Shown here: positions 17,375-25,526 of the stretch, piece after piece
How positions within the stretch are numbered: position 1 is the first letter of the stretch
How the letters are laid out: each line of letters begins with the position of its first letter
Source: CALMFT01 sp035333525
Lineage (GTDB): Bacteria; Patescibacteriota; Gracilibacteria; Absconditabacterales; Absconditicoccaceae
NCBI GenBank assembly: GCA_035333525.1
Contig: DAOQQF010000012.1
Coordinates: 1 to 25,526, forward strand
Length of the DNA stretch: 25,526 nucleotides
Direction of reading: 5' to 3'
Translations under genes and position numbers: made by a program
Notes under the pieces: generated by a model
The model's input: only the letters and a program-made list of their open reading frames with translations
Databases searched by the model: none
What the model was told of the DNA's origin: nothing

Positions 17375-18172
17375 ATGGAACTTAATAAAATCATTGATCA
17401 AACAACTAACTCAGCAGAGAAAAGTGTTGCCAATATCGGTAATAAAATTGACTCAATAGCCACATCAATCGTGGATAATTTGTGAGACAGGCTCGGATTA
17501 TGATCTTTGAAAGATTCAGTAAAAACCAAATTATGACTTACTACACTCAAATATCAACTTCAACAAACTGTTTCTCATGTTGAACATAACGAACTTCCAA
17601 GTTGATATGAGAAATATAGTTTGATTATTAATAATGTAGTGGAACATGCTGATAAGTTTTCACAAGCACATACCAAAGCAACACTTCTCAATACTATTAT
17701 CAATATACCATGATTAAATAACGCTCTCAAAGGTATCAATACTTGAGAGTTTGCATCATTGGATCATACACTCCATGCCAACCAGATCTCACAAATTGCC
17801 ATTATAAACTATTTGGCTGAGTTAGTAAAGAAGGCAAGCCCTACTGTTATTACTGATTTAAGTCAGACAACACTCGATGTTATTGTATGAATCGATGAAA
17901 AGTGAAACGAACAGGTATTATGTCGAACTAAATCTGGTTATATTCCTTATGATGCAAACAATCCTACAACAGATACAACAGCATATGATAGCTATGGATC
18001 ATTGATACACTGATTAGTAGAGTATAGCAATGGAACAGTATCATATATGTATCCTATGATACAATCAACCACTACGTCTCCTGTAACATCCATTCCTTCT
18101 TCAAACCAAATTGATGCTGCAAAAACTGCACAAGAATTGATGAATAAATCCTGAACATCACCTACGGTATAA
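17375..18172 (+). CDS. Hypothetical protein, possibly N-terminally truncated
   Basis: A 265-aa protein of unknown family. The N-terminal half is helical and repetitive in character (IIDQTTNSAEKSVANIGNKI; SLKDSVKTKLGLTTLKYQLQ). The second half includes TLDVIVGIDEKGNEQVLCRT and a Ser/Thr/Pro-rich tail (STTTSPVTSIPSSNQ), a composition common in secreted proteins, although no signal peptide is in the called frame. ATG 17375 is the first start after an in-frame TAA. The region upstream encodes a signal-like segment in the same frame, so the true protein may have been longer. Many TGA codons are Gly. A strong terminator follows. Confidence 0.7.
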
Positions 18173-18218
18173 CGTTAATTTCATCCGCACTTATATATAA
18201 AAAACCAAGCCTTGAATC

Positions 18219-18242
18219 TCTCTCATACTATGAGAGATTTTT
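18219..18242 (+). terminator. Intrinsic terminator
   Basis: TCTCTCAT (18219-18226) pairs perfectly with ATGAGAGA (18230-18237) around an ACT loop, followed by five T. Outer AACCAA and TTGGTT can extend the structure. It lies 47 bases after the stop of the preceding gene and is the clearest terminator in the window. Confidence 0.8.
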
Positions 18243-18249
18243 GGTTAAT

Positions 18250-18284
18250 AAAAGTACTGTTCCTATTTACGTAAGTACTTTTTT
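18250..18284 (+). terminator. Second terminator-like hairpin, in tandem
   Basis: AAAAGTACT (18250-18258) and AGTACTTTT (18274-18282) form nine pairs around a 15-base loop, with two more T after it. It comes directly after the first terminator and well ahead of signal peptidase. The remaining leader to 18423 also has a TACTAT-AA-ATAGTA hairpin and complementary CCCTC/GAGGG blocks, but no gene. Confidence 0.45.
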
Positions 18285-18423
18285 CTACTTTTTTTCCCTT
18301 GATTTCAGTACTATAAATAGTATCATTTCTTCTATTAGTCTAAACCCTCTCTTTAAAATACAAATAAGATTTTTGAAATACAATCAGTGCGAGGGGGCTT
18401 CTTTATCAAACTTTTTACTCTTT

Positions 18424-19092
18424 ATGTTTTTTTATTACCTTCGTAGAATTGTCGTAGAATTGCTCGATTTAGGGTCGTTTTTCTTGATGGCATTGGGTAT
18501 TGTATTGTGTATCAGATTTTTTGTCTTTTCTCCCTTTACAGTAGTAGGTATGAGTATGGAGCCGACTTTCCAGTCCAATGATTTTGTCCTAATTGATAAG
18601 ATAAGTTCTCAAAAAATGAAAATACAAGATTGGACCAATCAATCATGAGGCAATCAAACCGCTAAATTTATAGGGAATACTATTAGTTCTATCCTACCTA
18701 CTATAACAAGAGGGGATATTATTGTGTTTGTGCCACCATGAAAAGATATTCATTATATAAAAAGAGTAATAGGACTCCCTGGCGAAACGGTAACTATTTC
18801 TGAAAACAAAGTCCATATATGCAAAACAAATACTAATGATTGTTTTGTATTGGATGAGTCATATCTTGGTTCTGGAATGCAAACTCTTGCAGTATGTGGA
18901 ATTAATTCATTTGATATAGATAATGGACTCTTTGTTATGGGTGATAATAGAGATCATAGTACTGATAGTAGATGTTGTTTTACCATTTGATGTTATGGAG
19001 ATCAATCAATCAATAAACACTTTGTTGTGCCTTATGATTATATTATTGGCAAAGTATGGAAAAGAATTCTTCCTCATTACACCTCATACTAA
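18424..19092 (+). CDS. lepB: Signal peptidase I
   Basis: A 222-aa serine-lysine protease that removes signal peptides at the outer face of the membrane. A single N-terminal membrane helix spans about residues 15-36. The nucleophile is S44 in GMSMEPTF, and the general-base lysine is K113 in HYIKRVIGLPGE. The box E motif GDNRDHSTDSR follows near residue 178. An insertion of about 20 residues (WTNQSGGNQTAKFIGNT) lies between the first two boxes. Several Gly are TGA. The frame is open to 18241, but the ATG at 18424 gives the normal cytoplasmic start (MFFYYLRRIVVELLDLG). It lies upstream of an exported VanW protein, 37 bases away. Confidence 0.96.
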
Positions 19093-19129
19093 GCTTATTT
19101 TATATCTATCAACTAACTCACAATACCAC

Positions 19130-20272
19130 ATGTTCAAGTTTGTCCTCATCTTGATAGTAAGTGTTGCACCGATTTTATGATGACAGTGTTTGGCGACAAT
19201 AATCTATATACCTTGATCTACTACAACTCAAACCTCTCTTGGTTGGTCTAGTGGATCACTTACGAGTACACTCAAAAACACTCTTGATGCTTCATACGTT
19301 ATAGTGCCACAAACATCACGAGCACACAAAACTGGTTCGGAACTACGCCATCATATCAGATTATCGATTATTGCTCAAGTGCTCGCCAAGGATCCATACA
19401 CATTACAATTTAAGTCTACACCCTACTCCAAAGAGGTATCCAATTTTGGCATTACTATAAAGGATAATCAGATAGTAGCGACCGATATCGATGAGTACGA
19501 TGATCTCGATTTAATTATTGATAATGCGCTCATTAGGATATGAACTGGAAAACAGGGAGTTAGATTTTCCCAAAGAGATCTCCAGAGCCTTAATCCCATT
19601 TATCTATGGAAATATTCTTCAGATTTAGTGGCATTATGATACCAGGTAGTATCGTCTAGATATAGAACTAACTATGATCCAGCCTATCGTAGACATAATA
19701 TTTTCACTGCATTTACTTTTTTAGGTCATATAAGAGTACTTAATCCAGGAGATAGTTTTTCTTATCTTCCTGAAATTAACTATGACGAAAAAGCCAAAAA
19801 AAACTATAAAAATGGCTTGGCGATCGTACAAGATGAAGAAATACCTGTCTATGGATGATGAATTTGTGGTGGTAGTACTGCTACCTATCAAGGTCTTATT
19901 ACCAATCAAGGACTCAAATTAGACGGACGCAATCATAGTAAATGGTTTACCAATCTCTATACAGCAACTATAAATGGTAAAAAGATAACTACTCCAGGTA
20001 TTGATCTTACAGTATACGCCGGTAGTACCGATCTCAAAGTGACCAATAATTCTGATCACCCGCTTATCATAGTAAGTAATTACAATGGTCAATATGGTGG
20101 AGTCGAAGAGGTATTGAGTCTGGGGTTTGCTAGTGACCAATGATCACTCACTTATGTAGGCTGATCAACCAAATACAAAAAAAACAAAGATGGCAAATCT
20201 GTGAAGACCTGATGCTTTACTTGGAATATCAATGGTAAAGATAAAACTAGTTGTTATAAGGAGATATGGTAG
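19130..20272 (+). CDS. Secreted VanW-domain protein
   Basis: A 380-aa exported protein. Residues 1-25 are a signal peptide (MFKVLILIV-type helix: FKFVLILIVSVAPILGGQCL). After an unassigned N-terminal domain with 'LKNTLDASYVIVPQTSR', the VanW core begins at about residue 200: LNPGDSFSYLPEINY, the glycine box GGGICGGS (residues 242-249, two Gly by TGA), LKLDGRNHSKWF, then PGIDLTVYAGSTDLKVTNNS. VanW domains occur in cell-wall-associated proteins of Gram-positives and CPR; the biochemical role is not established. The position after lepB fits an exported product. Ends in TAG. Confidence 0.88.
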
Positions 20273-20565
20273 AGAGGAGAGAGACACTATCAAAAAACTC
20301 TGATGAACCATGCCGGAAGCATTGTCCGTCTCCAATAATATCAAGGAAGTTAAAAAAGAATCAAACAACAATCCAAAAGTATTTCGTGATAGTATTATCA
20401 GTCAAGAAATTTAATCCCAAGGTAGATACAGGATTTTTGGAAAAACAGATCGATCAGTTGGTCTATGAGCTGAAAACAATAATAATACCTATACTTATTT
20501 ATTGAAAAATCAAACAATATATTTATCTTTATGTTATAGTACTTATAGCACACATCAACCCATCA
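20273..20565. other. Intergenic region VanW - VOC gene
   Basis: Two overlapping frames look partly coding. One from ATG 20266 runs without TAA/TAG into the VOC gene (in frame), but its sequence is unremarkable. The other, from ATG 20310 to TAA 20412-20414, gives 34 residues (MPEALSVSNNIKEVKKES...). After the TAA this frame continues with a Tyr/Thr-rich stretch (TYTYLLKNQTIYLSL). No homologue is recognisable, and chance open frames are long under this code. No terminator is clear. Confidence 0.35.
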
Positions 20566-20970
20566 ATGAACTTCAATGGAAACACCCAAGAAGCATTCAA
20601 TTTTTATCAATCAGTTTTTGGTTGAGAGTTTAGCAAGATCATTCGTTTCAAAGATATAGCTACTGCCGAATATCCAGTTGCTCCACATGAAGCAGATAAA
20701 ATCATATATATCGCCTTACCGATTGGGAGCACTTCCCTCATAGGAAATGATGTACCAGAGCTCATGGGAAAAACCAATGAACGTGAAAATAGGAGCAAGA
20801 TAGTGATCACAGTAGATAGTAAAGAAGAAGCTCATAGAATATTTAATACTCTTTCAGTTGGTAGTGAAATAGAAGTTCCACTTTGAGATGATAGTTGAGA
20901 TTCATGTTTTGCTATGTTGAGAGACAGATATGGTATTGAACGAATGATAGACTATAACTCATGGGGATAA
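20566..20970 (+). CDS. VOC-superfamily (glyoxalase/PhnB-like) protein
   Basis: A 134-aa protein of the vicinal-oxygen-chelate fold, closest by eye to the PhnB/3-demethylubiquinone-like group. Features are NFNGNTQEAFNFYQSVFGGE, IYIALPIGSTSLIGNDVPE, RSKIVITVDSKEEAHRIFNTLS and the C-terminal CFAMLRDRYGIERMIDY with the conserved '.D.fG..W' equivalent as RYGIERM. Substrate is unknown and the metal ligands of true glyoxalases are not clear. The first strand of relatives begins a few residues earlier, and codons upstream read HINPS in frame without an ATG. The real start may be a rare codon, or the protein may begin at this Met. Confidence 0.82.
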
Positions 20971-21003
20971 TCAAAATATATTTTTTATACACTTCTCGTT
21001 ATT

Positions 21004-22398
21004 ATGAATCTGCTTATCTACAATACTCTCACGCATCAAATAGAGAATTTTATCCCTATTGATCCAACCAATGTTAGTATCTATTCATGCGGTCCTACTG
21101 TATACAGTAGACAACATTTAGGTAACCTTAGAGCAGCATATTTTGTGGATCTACTCAAAAATACTATTAAACACATCGTGTGATATCCAGTCACCCATGT
21201 TATGAATATCACTGATGTCTGACATCTGACGTGAGACAATGAAGGGGATGCCGACCATGGTGAAGATCGCATGGAAAAGTGAGCAAGACAACAATGAATT
21301 ACTGCTCGAGATGTTGCCAAGAAGTTCACTAATATATATCAAGAAGATTTACAATTACTTCATATTGATGATTTTGAATACATGCCCAAGGCAACTGATC
21401 ATATTACTGAACAGATTGCCATGGTTCAAGATTTAGAAGTCAAAGGCTACACCTATGTTATTCCTGGAGATGGTGTCTATATGGATACCAGTAAGGTTTC
21501 TGATTATGGAATATTAACTAATCAAAAACATATAGATAATATTAGTTCTGGTTCAAGAGTCCATGATGCAGGCAAAAAAAATCCTACTGACTTTGCGTTG
21601 CGAAAATTCAATATAACCTGAAAAAAACGTGATATGGAGCGAGATAGTCCGTGGTGAGTATGATTTCCATGATGGCATATTGAGTGTAGTGCTATGAGTA
21701 TGAAGTATCTTGGTAATCATATCGATATTCATACCTGATGAATGGAACATATCGCAATTCATCATACCAATGAGATATGTCAGTCAGAATGTGCTGGAGC
21801 TCATCATCCTTGGGTCAACTATCGGGTTCACCTCCAACGACTTATGATGAACGGCAAAAAGATAGCAAAATCTGATGGTAATGTAGCATTCCTCAATGAA
21901 GTAATCGAAAAATGATATACTCCTGAAGATTTGAGATATTTCTATCTCCAAGCACATTATCGTTCATTTCAAGATTTTACTCGAGAATCATTGGAAGCAG
22001 CAAAAAAAGGGAGACTTAGTTTAAAAAAAAAGATACAATCTCAATGATTGCTGTCTAACGATACCATTACAGAATTACACACTATCCTATGTCATGACCT
22101 CAATACTCCCAAGCTTTTGGCACAACTACACCTCGTAGGATGCCCGCCACAACTCGATGAACATGTTCTTAAACTGTGATTATTTGAATCTGAGTCAGGG
22201 TCAAAGAATATTATTATTCCTGATGAGATCCAAAGAATTGCAAATCAAAGGTGGGAAGCCAAGAGTAAAAAAGATCGATGATTATCAGATCAACTCAGAG
22301 ATCAACTCAAGACTCAAGGCCGAATTATGAAAGACGGGAAAGAGTCATTTGAGCTTGTATTTGATCCAAACATCGTTACAAACACAAGACATTTTTAG
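21004..22398 (+). CDS. cysS: Cysteinyl-tRNA synthetase
   Basis: A 464-aa class I synthetase that charges tRNA-Cys. The HIGH motif is HLGN (H38) in CGPTVYSRQHLGNLRAAYF. The KMSKS loop is KIAKS (residues 286-290, KIAKSDGN). The zinc site that selects cysteine is intact: C29, C228, H253 and E257, with the C228-H253 spacing of 25 matching E. coli. SPWGVGFPGWHIECSAMS contains both TGA (Gly) and TGG (Trp) at conserved positions, showing that TGA is not Trp. It lies 33 bases after the VOC gene and 12 before infB, so the translation genes probably form one transcript. Confidence 0.97.
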
Positions 22399-22410
22399 TA
22401 GTTTGTTACC

Positions 22411-24867
22411 ATGTCTGACGACGTTATTTTGTTTGATGCTCCATCTGATGATGGAATGCTTTTTTTGTGATGAAACCAAGAGTGATGAGATGATGACTTC
22501 TTGGGAGGTTTGTGATTAGTAAAAAAAGAAAAACAACAATCATCGATACGCTGAAATGAAGTAGATGAAACAGCAATGAGATCCAAAACACCATCGTCAG
22601 AGTCTGAACCAAAACCTCTTTCACAGAGCAATGATGAAGTATCAGTTAATGATGAGATTACTGGAAGCGTCGATGCTACTATTATCAAAAGAGCAGAAAA
22701 AATAACTCAATCTTCACCACAAAGGTGATGAGGTCGCCATGGATGATCATGATCGTCTTATACTAAAGACTCTAAGTTTAACATTTCTCAAGCCAATAAG
22801 ATACAGTTTGGACAAGGTAAGAATGCTAAAAAAAGAATTGAAACTCCAGAAAAAAAAAGAGAGGATTCGAGAGAAACAACAAATTTCCGTGGAAGACAAT
22901 GAACAGTTGCCCCAAAATCAGTACCAAATGAATCATGATGATCTATCAAACACAATATTCATACTGATAGCATGTCATGGGAAGAAAGAAGGAAACATGC
23001 TACATGACAAGCAGTAGTATTTAATAGATGATGATGAGGTCAAAAAATATGATGATCACCATCAATATCACAACCATCAAAAAAAACCCTTAATGCATCA
23101 GATTATAAAGTATCTCATACTATATCCAAAAAAGAGGAAATAGCTATGGGTGAAGGAATCACTGTGAAAGAATTTGCCGAAAAAATGTGAGTACCTATAG
23201 CGGAAGTTATCAAAAAATTCATAGCAAATAAAATGCTACTATCACTCAATTCAAGCATTGATTTTGAAACAGCAACACTTATTGCTATGGAGTTTGACAT
23301 TAAAGTTATCAAAGAATCATCTGGAGCATGATTAGAAGATTTACTAGAAGGGAATTTGGAGGCGATTATAGCGGCCGATAGAAATAGTGAAACCAAAATT
23401 GAAAGACCACCAATAGTAACTATCATGGGTCACGTAGATCACGGTAAAACAACGCTATTGGATTATCTTCGTAATACCAGCATAACTACCAAAGAGCATG
23501 GTGGCATCACCCAAGCTATATGATGATCTCAGATTATTCACAATGGCAAAAAGGTAACCTTTATTGATACACCAGGACATGAGTTATTTACTGCCCTCAG
23601 AGCAAGAGGATCTAAGATAACTGATATTGTTGTCATTGTAGTAGCCGCCGATGATGGAGTTATGAAACAAACTATCGAAGCAATCAATCATGCCAAAGAT
23701 GCAAAAGTGCCTATCATTGTTGCGATTACCAAAATTGATAAATGAGTAGACAACACAGAGTTTATCAAAACACAACTTAGTGAACATGGTTTGGTTGCTG
23801 AAGATCGAGGCTGAGATGTGCCTATCGTAAAAGTATCAGGTAGAACCTGACAAGGTATTGATGATCTTATGGATCAAATCCTACTTCATGCTGAAGTGTC
23901 AGAACTTGTATGTGATTCAAACAGAGCATGAATTGGAGTAGTCTTGGAGGCTCACAAAGATATCCAAAAAGGAAGTGTAACCAATATGATTGTTATGACC
24001 TGAACGCTCAAAGTATGAGATATACTATGGTCATACAGCACATACGGTAAAATCAAAAAAATGTTCAATCGAAAAGGGCATGAAATCAAATCAGCTCATG
24101 GATGAGATCCTATTGTGATTCTTGGTATGAATGAAGTACCTGAAGCATGAAAGCTTGTCCAACAAGTAAAGGATGAAAAAGAAGCAAAAAATAACGTCTA
24201 TACAGTCCAATCAACCAAACCTCAATGATGATTAAGCACACTACTAAACAAAATTGCTCAAGGAGAGATTACTCAAATCAATCTTGTAGTAAAAGCCGAT
24301 AGTCGATGATCACTCGAAGCTCTCAAAGCAGCTATTGATCAAATTCCTCTTCCAGAAAATATTATCTTCAAAATTGTACATAGCGATATCGGAAATTTCT
24401 TTGATAGTGATTTGGATCTAGCCAAAGCAAGTAATGGTATCTTAGTTTGATTTGGTACTACCATTAGTTCCATTATCAAATCAAAAATTGATCAAATGGG
24501 TATCACACTCAAGCAGTTCAACATTATCTATGAGATAACAGACTATCTGGAAGCATTAGCGACTTGAATGATTAAAAAAGAGCCTGTTGAGGTGGTAATT
24601 GGTAAATTATCAGTTTTATGAGTATTCTATCGTAAAGGAAATGAGACGATATTCTGAGGCAGAGTACTCGAAGGTGAAGTAAGAAATGGTTCATATTTCA
24701 GAATTCTCAGATGAGAAGAGATTATTGACTCAGGTAAAATAACCTCTCTTCAAAAAGGTCAAGATAATACAGACAAAGTCACAACATGAGCAGAATGCGG
24801 TATGAAAGCCAAAGTGAGTAAGAAAATCGAAGTGGGCGATATACTTGAATACTTTGTCATGGAGTAA
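22411..24867 (+). CDS. infB: Translation initiation factor IF-2
   Basis: An 818-aa GTPase that brings initiator tRNA to the small subunit. The N-terminal ~240 residues are low-complexity, with glycine clusters written as consecutive TGA codons (LGGNQEGGDD; QRGGGRHGGSGSS; FNRGGGGQKIGG). An IF2-N-like domain (ITVKEFAEKMGVPIAEVIKK) follows. The G domain has GHVDHGKT (340-347), EHGGITQAIG, DTPGH (386-390) and TKID (440-443) where NKID is usual. Domains II-IV continue to the conserved YEITDYLEALATG segment near 710 and the GDILEY end. The stop overlaps the next ATG (TAATG). It ends the cysS-infB run and is translationally coupled to the NifU-like gene. Confidence 0.97.
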
Positions 24868-25301
24868 TGCTCGATCTTGTTTCTCAATATTTTGAAAGTA
24901 AACTCAATAAACGTATCATAGAACATGCGACAATTTTTCGTCATGAAGGAAATAGCGTATGTGGTGATGATATTACTGTCTATCTCCTTATCGACACAGT
25001 TGATAACACATTATCAACAGATAGTATCGATAATCAGATTATAAAGGATCGATCGTATGATGGCAACACGAGCATGATCACTACAGCCGCTTCAAGTTTT
25101 TTCTCTGAACTCATAGTAGGAAAAACCTTGTGAGAAGTCTTACAAATGACGTATGAAAATACCTTGTTATTGCACGGTTTCGAAGTTACACCTAGACGTA
25201 AACGTGCATGAGCTATTGCTATCTTGGCAACCAGAAACGCTATTCATGAATTTTTACAAGATGGCCAAGTAGATACTTGGGATGAGGTTGTGGCTATGTA
25301 A
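24867..25301 (+). CDS. NifU/IscU-like protein with a degenerate Fe-S site
   Basis: A 144-aa protein that follows the SufU/IscU fold: NSVCGDDITVYLLID (the C-G-D strand), DRSYDGNTSMITTAASSFFSELIVGKTLGEVL (equivalent to 'GCGSAIASSS...GKSLDEA') and a last helix RRKRAGAIAILATRNAIHEFL. Scaffold proteins use three Cys plus Asp to hold an Fe-S cluster. Here only the first, C32, and the following Asp remain. The second Cys is replaced in YDGNTS and the third in KRAGAIA; no other Cys is in the protein. It overlaps the infB stop by one base, the place where rbfA is common. Cluster assembly in the usual way seems unlikely. Two TGA are Gly. Confidence 0.8.
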
Positions 25302-25316
25302 AGAGGATAATATTAA

Positions 25317-25456
25317 GGAAGCTGGGGAAAAACTCTTACTTAATGAAAAACTACCTATCATAGTAAATCCTTTGATCTTGTAAAATCCGCATATGATGAG
25401 CTTCCCGAGGATATGTATCCCGAGACTTCGGGACGTCTTCCATGTCGTAATCATAA
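25317..25456 (+). repeat. Dispersed inverted-repeat element, copy F (left module only)
   Basis: This copy is in the same orientation as copy B, from GGAAGCTGGGGAA through the CCCGAG-ACTT-CGGG hairpin to CATGTCGTAATCATAA. After that the sequence diverges, so the right module with its GGTTCC end is absent. It starts 15 bases after the stop of the NifU-like gene, preceded by ATTAA. Confidence 0.88.
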
Positions 25457-25470
25457 AACTTCGTTTTATG
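25452..25470. terminator. Perfect hairpin at the end of the infB transcript
   Basis: CATAAAAC (25452-25459) pairs with GTTTTATG (25463-25470) around TTC. It lies exactly where copy F loses its right module. There is no T tract, so termination is uncertain. The remaining bases to 25526 show nothing I can assign. Confidence 0.4.
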
Positions 25471-25526
25471 TTACTTATACCGATTGTATAACAAACGCGA
25501 ACTACCCATATTCTTGATTCCCAATA

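Noticed and set aside
20266..20565. N-terminal extension of the VOC protein or a separate gene from ATG 20266
   Set aside because: The frame is open, but the sequence has no VOC homology before residues HINPS, overlaps the VanW stop, and open frames of this length are expected under code 25.
21004..22398. TGA as tryptophan (code 4) or selenocysteine
   Set aside because: In CysRS and other families TGG encodes the conserved Trp while TGA lies at conserved Gly; frequency is far too high for selenocysteine and no SECIS-like context is seen.
22395..22688. Minus-strand open frames inside infB, cysS and nrdA
   Set aside because: They are antisense shadows of well-supported genes.

Overview
The window is about 25.5 kb of AT-rich bacterial DNA read with UGA as glycine (translation table 25). 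Almost every recognisable gene is interrupted by in-frame TGA codons that fall where its family has conserved glycines: both glycines of the LGPKGLMP box of ribosomal protein L1, the G of HELGH in the M50 protease, LKGDTN in thymidylate synthase, and PWGVGFPGWH in CysRS. All 27 coding regions end in TAA (18) or TAG (9), never TGA. This code is established for the Gracilibacteria (BD1-5) and Absconditabacteria (SR1) lineages of the Candidate Phyla Radiation. The AT richness, absence of Shine-Dalgarno motifs and small proteins fit that origin.

Layout. 1-240: end of a dispersed repeat, a terminator and a tRNA-His gene on the minus strand. 598-7167: a deoxynucleotide block with ribonucleotide reductase beta (nrdB, apparently tyrosyl-radical-free class Ic type), three unknown genes, thymidine kinase (tdk), ribonucleotide reductase alpha (nrdA) and thymidylate synthase (thyA). 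Together these supply dNTPs, with dTTP reachable by salvage and by de novo methylation. 7168-8392: a hairpin-rich convergent junction, then an unknown minus-strand gene with no TGA codons. 8393-11031: ribosomal proteins L11, L1 and L9, with a small HicB-like gene and a 190-bp repeat wedged between L11 and L1. 11070-14566: a membrane-anchored nuclease-like protein, a PAP2 phosphatase, a site-2 (M50) protease, an Hsp20 and a secreted CARDB-like protein. 14568-18172: three repeat copies, an unknown (perhaps cupin-like) protein, a CYTH-domain protein, a two-helix pilin-like membrane protein on the minus strand and an unknown protein with a damaged-looking 5' region. 18424-20970: signal peptidase I, a secreted VanW-domain protein and a VOC-fold protein. 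21004-25301: cysteinyl-tRNA synthetase, initiation factor IF-2 and a NifU/IscU-like protein that has kept only one cysteine. 25317-25526: a partial repeat copy and a hairpin.

The most notable non-gene structure is a dispersed element of about 185-190 bp with imperfect terminal inverted repeats. Six full or partial copies are present at operon junctions. It appears to consist of two separable modules, its copies share an open reading frame, and one fragment supplies the last residues and stop codon of the CYTH gene. No transposase, CRISPR array or rRNA gene is visible. Coordinates and translations were worked out by hand under code 25; product names rest on motif recognition and not on database searches.
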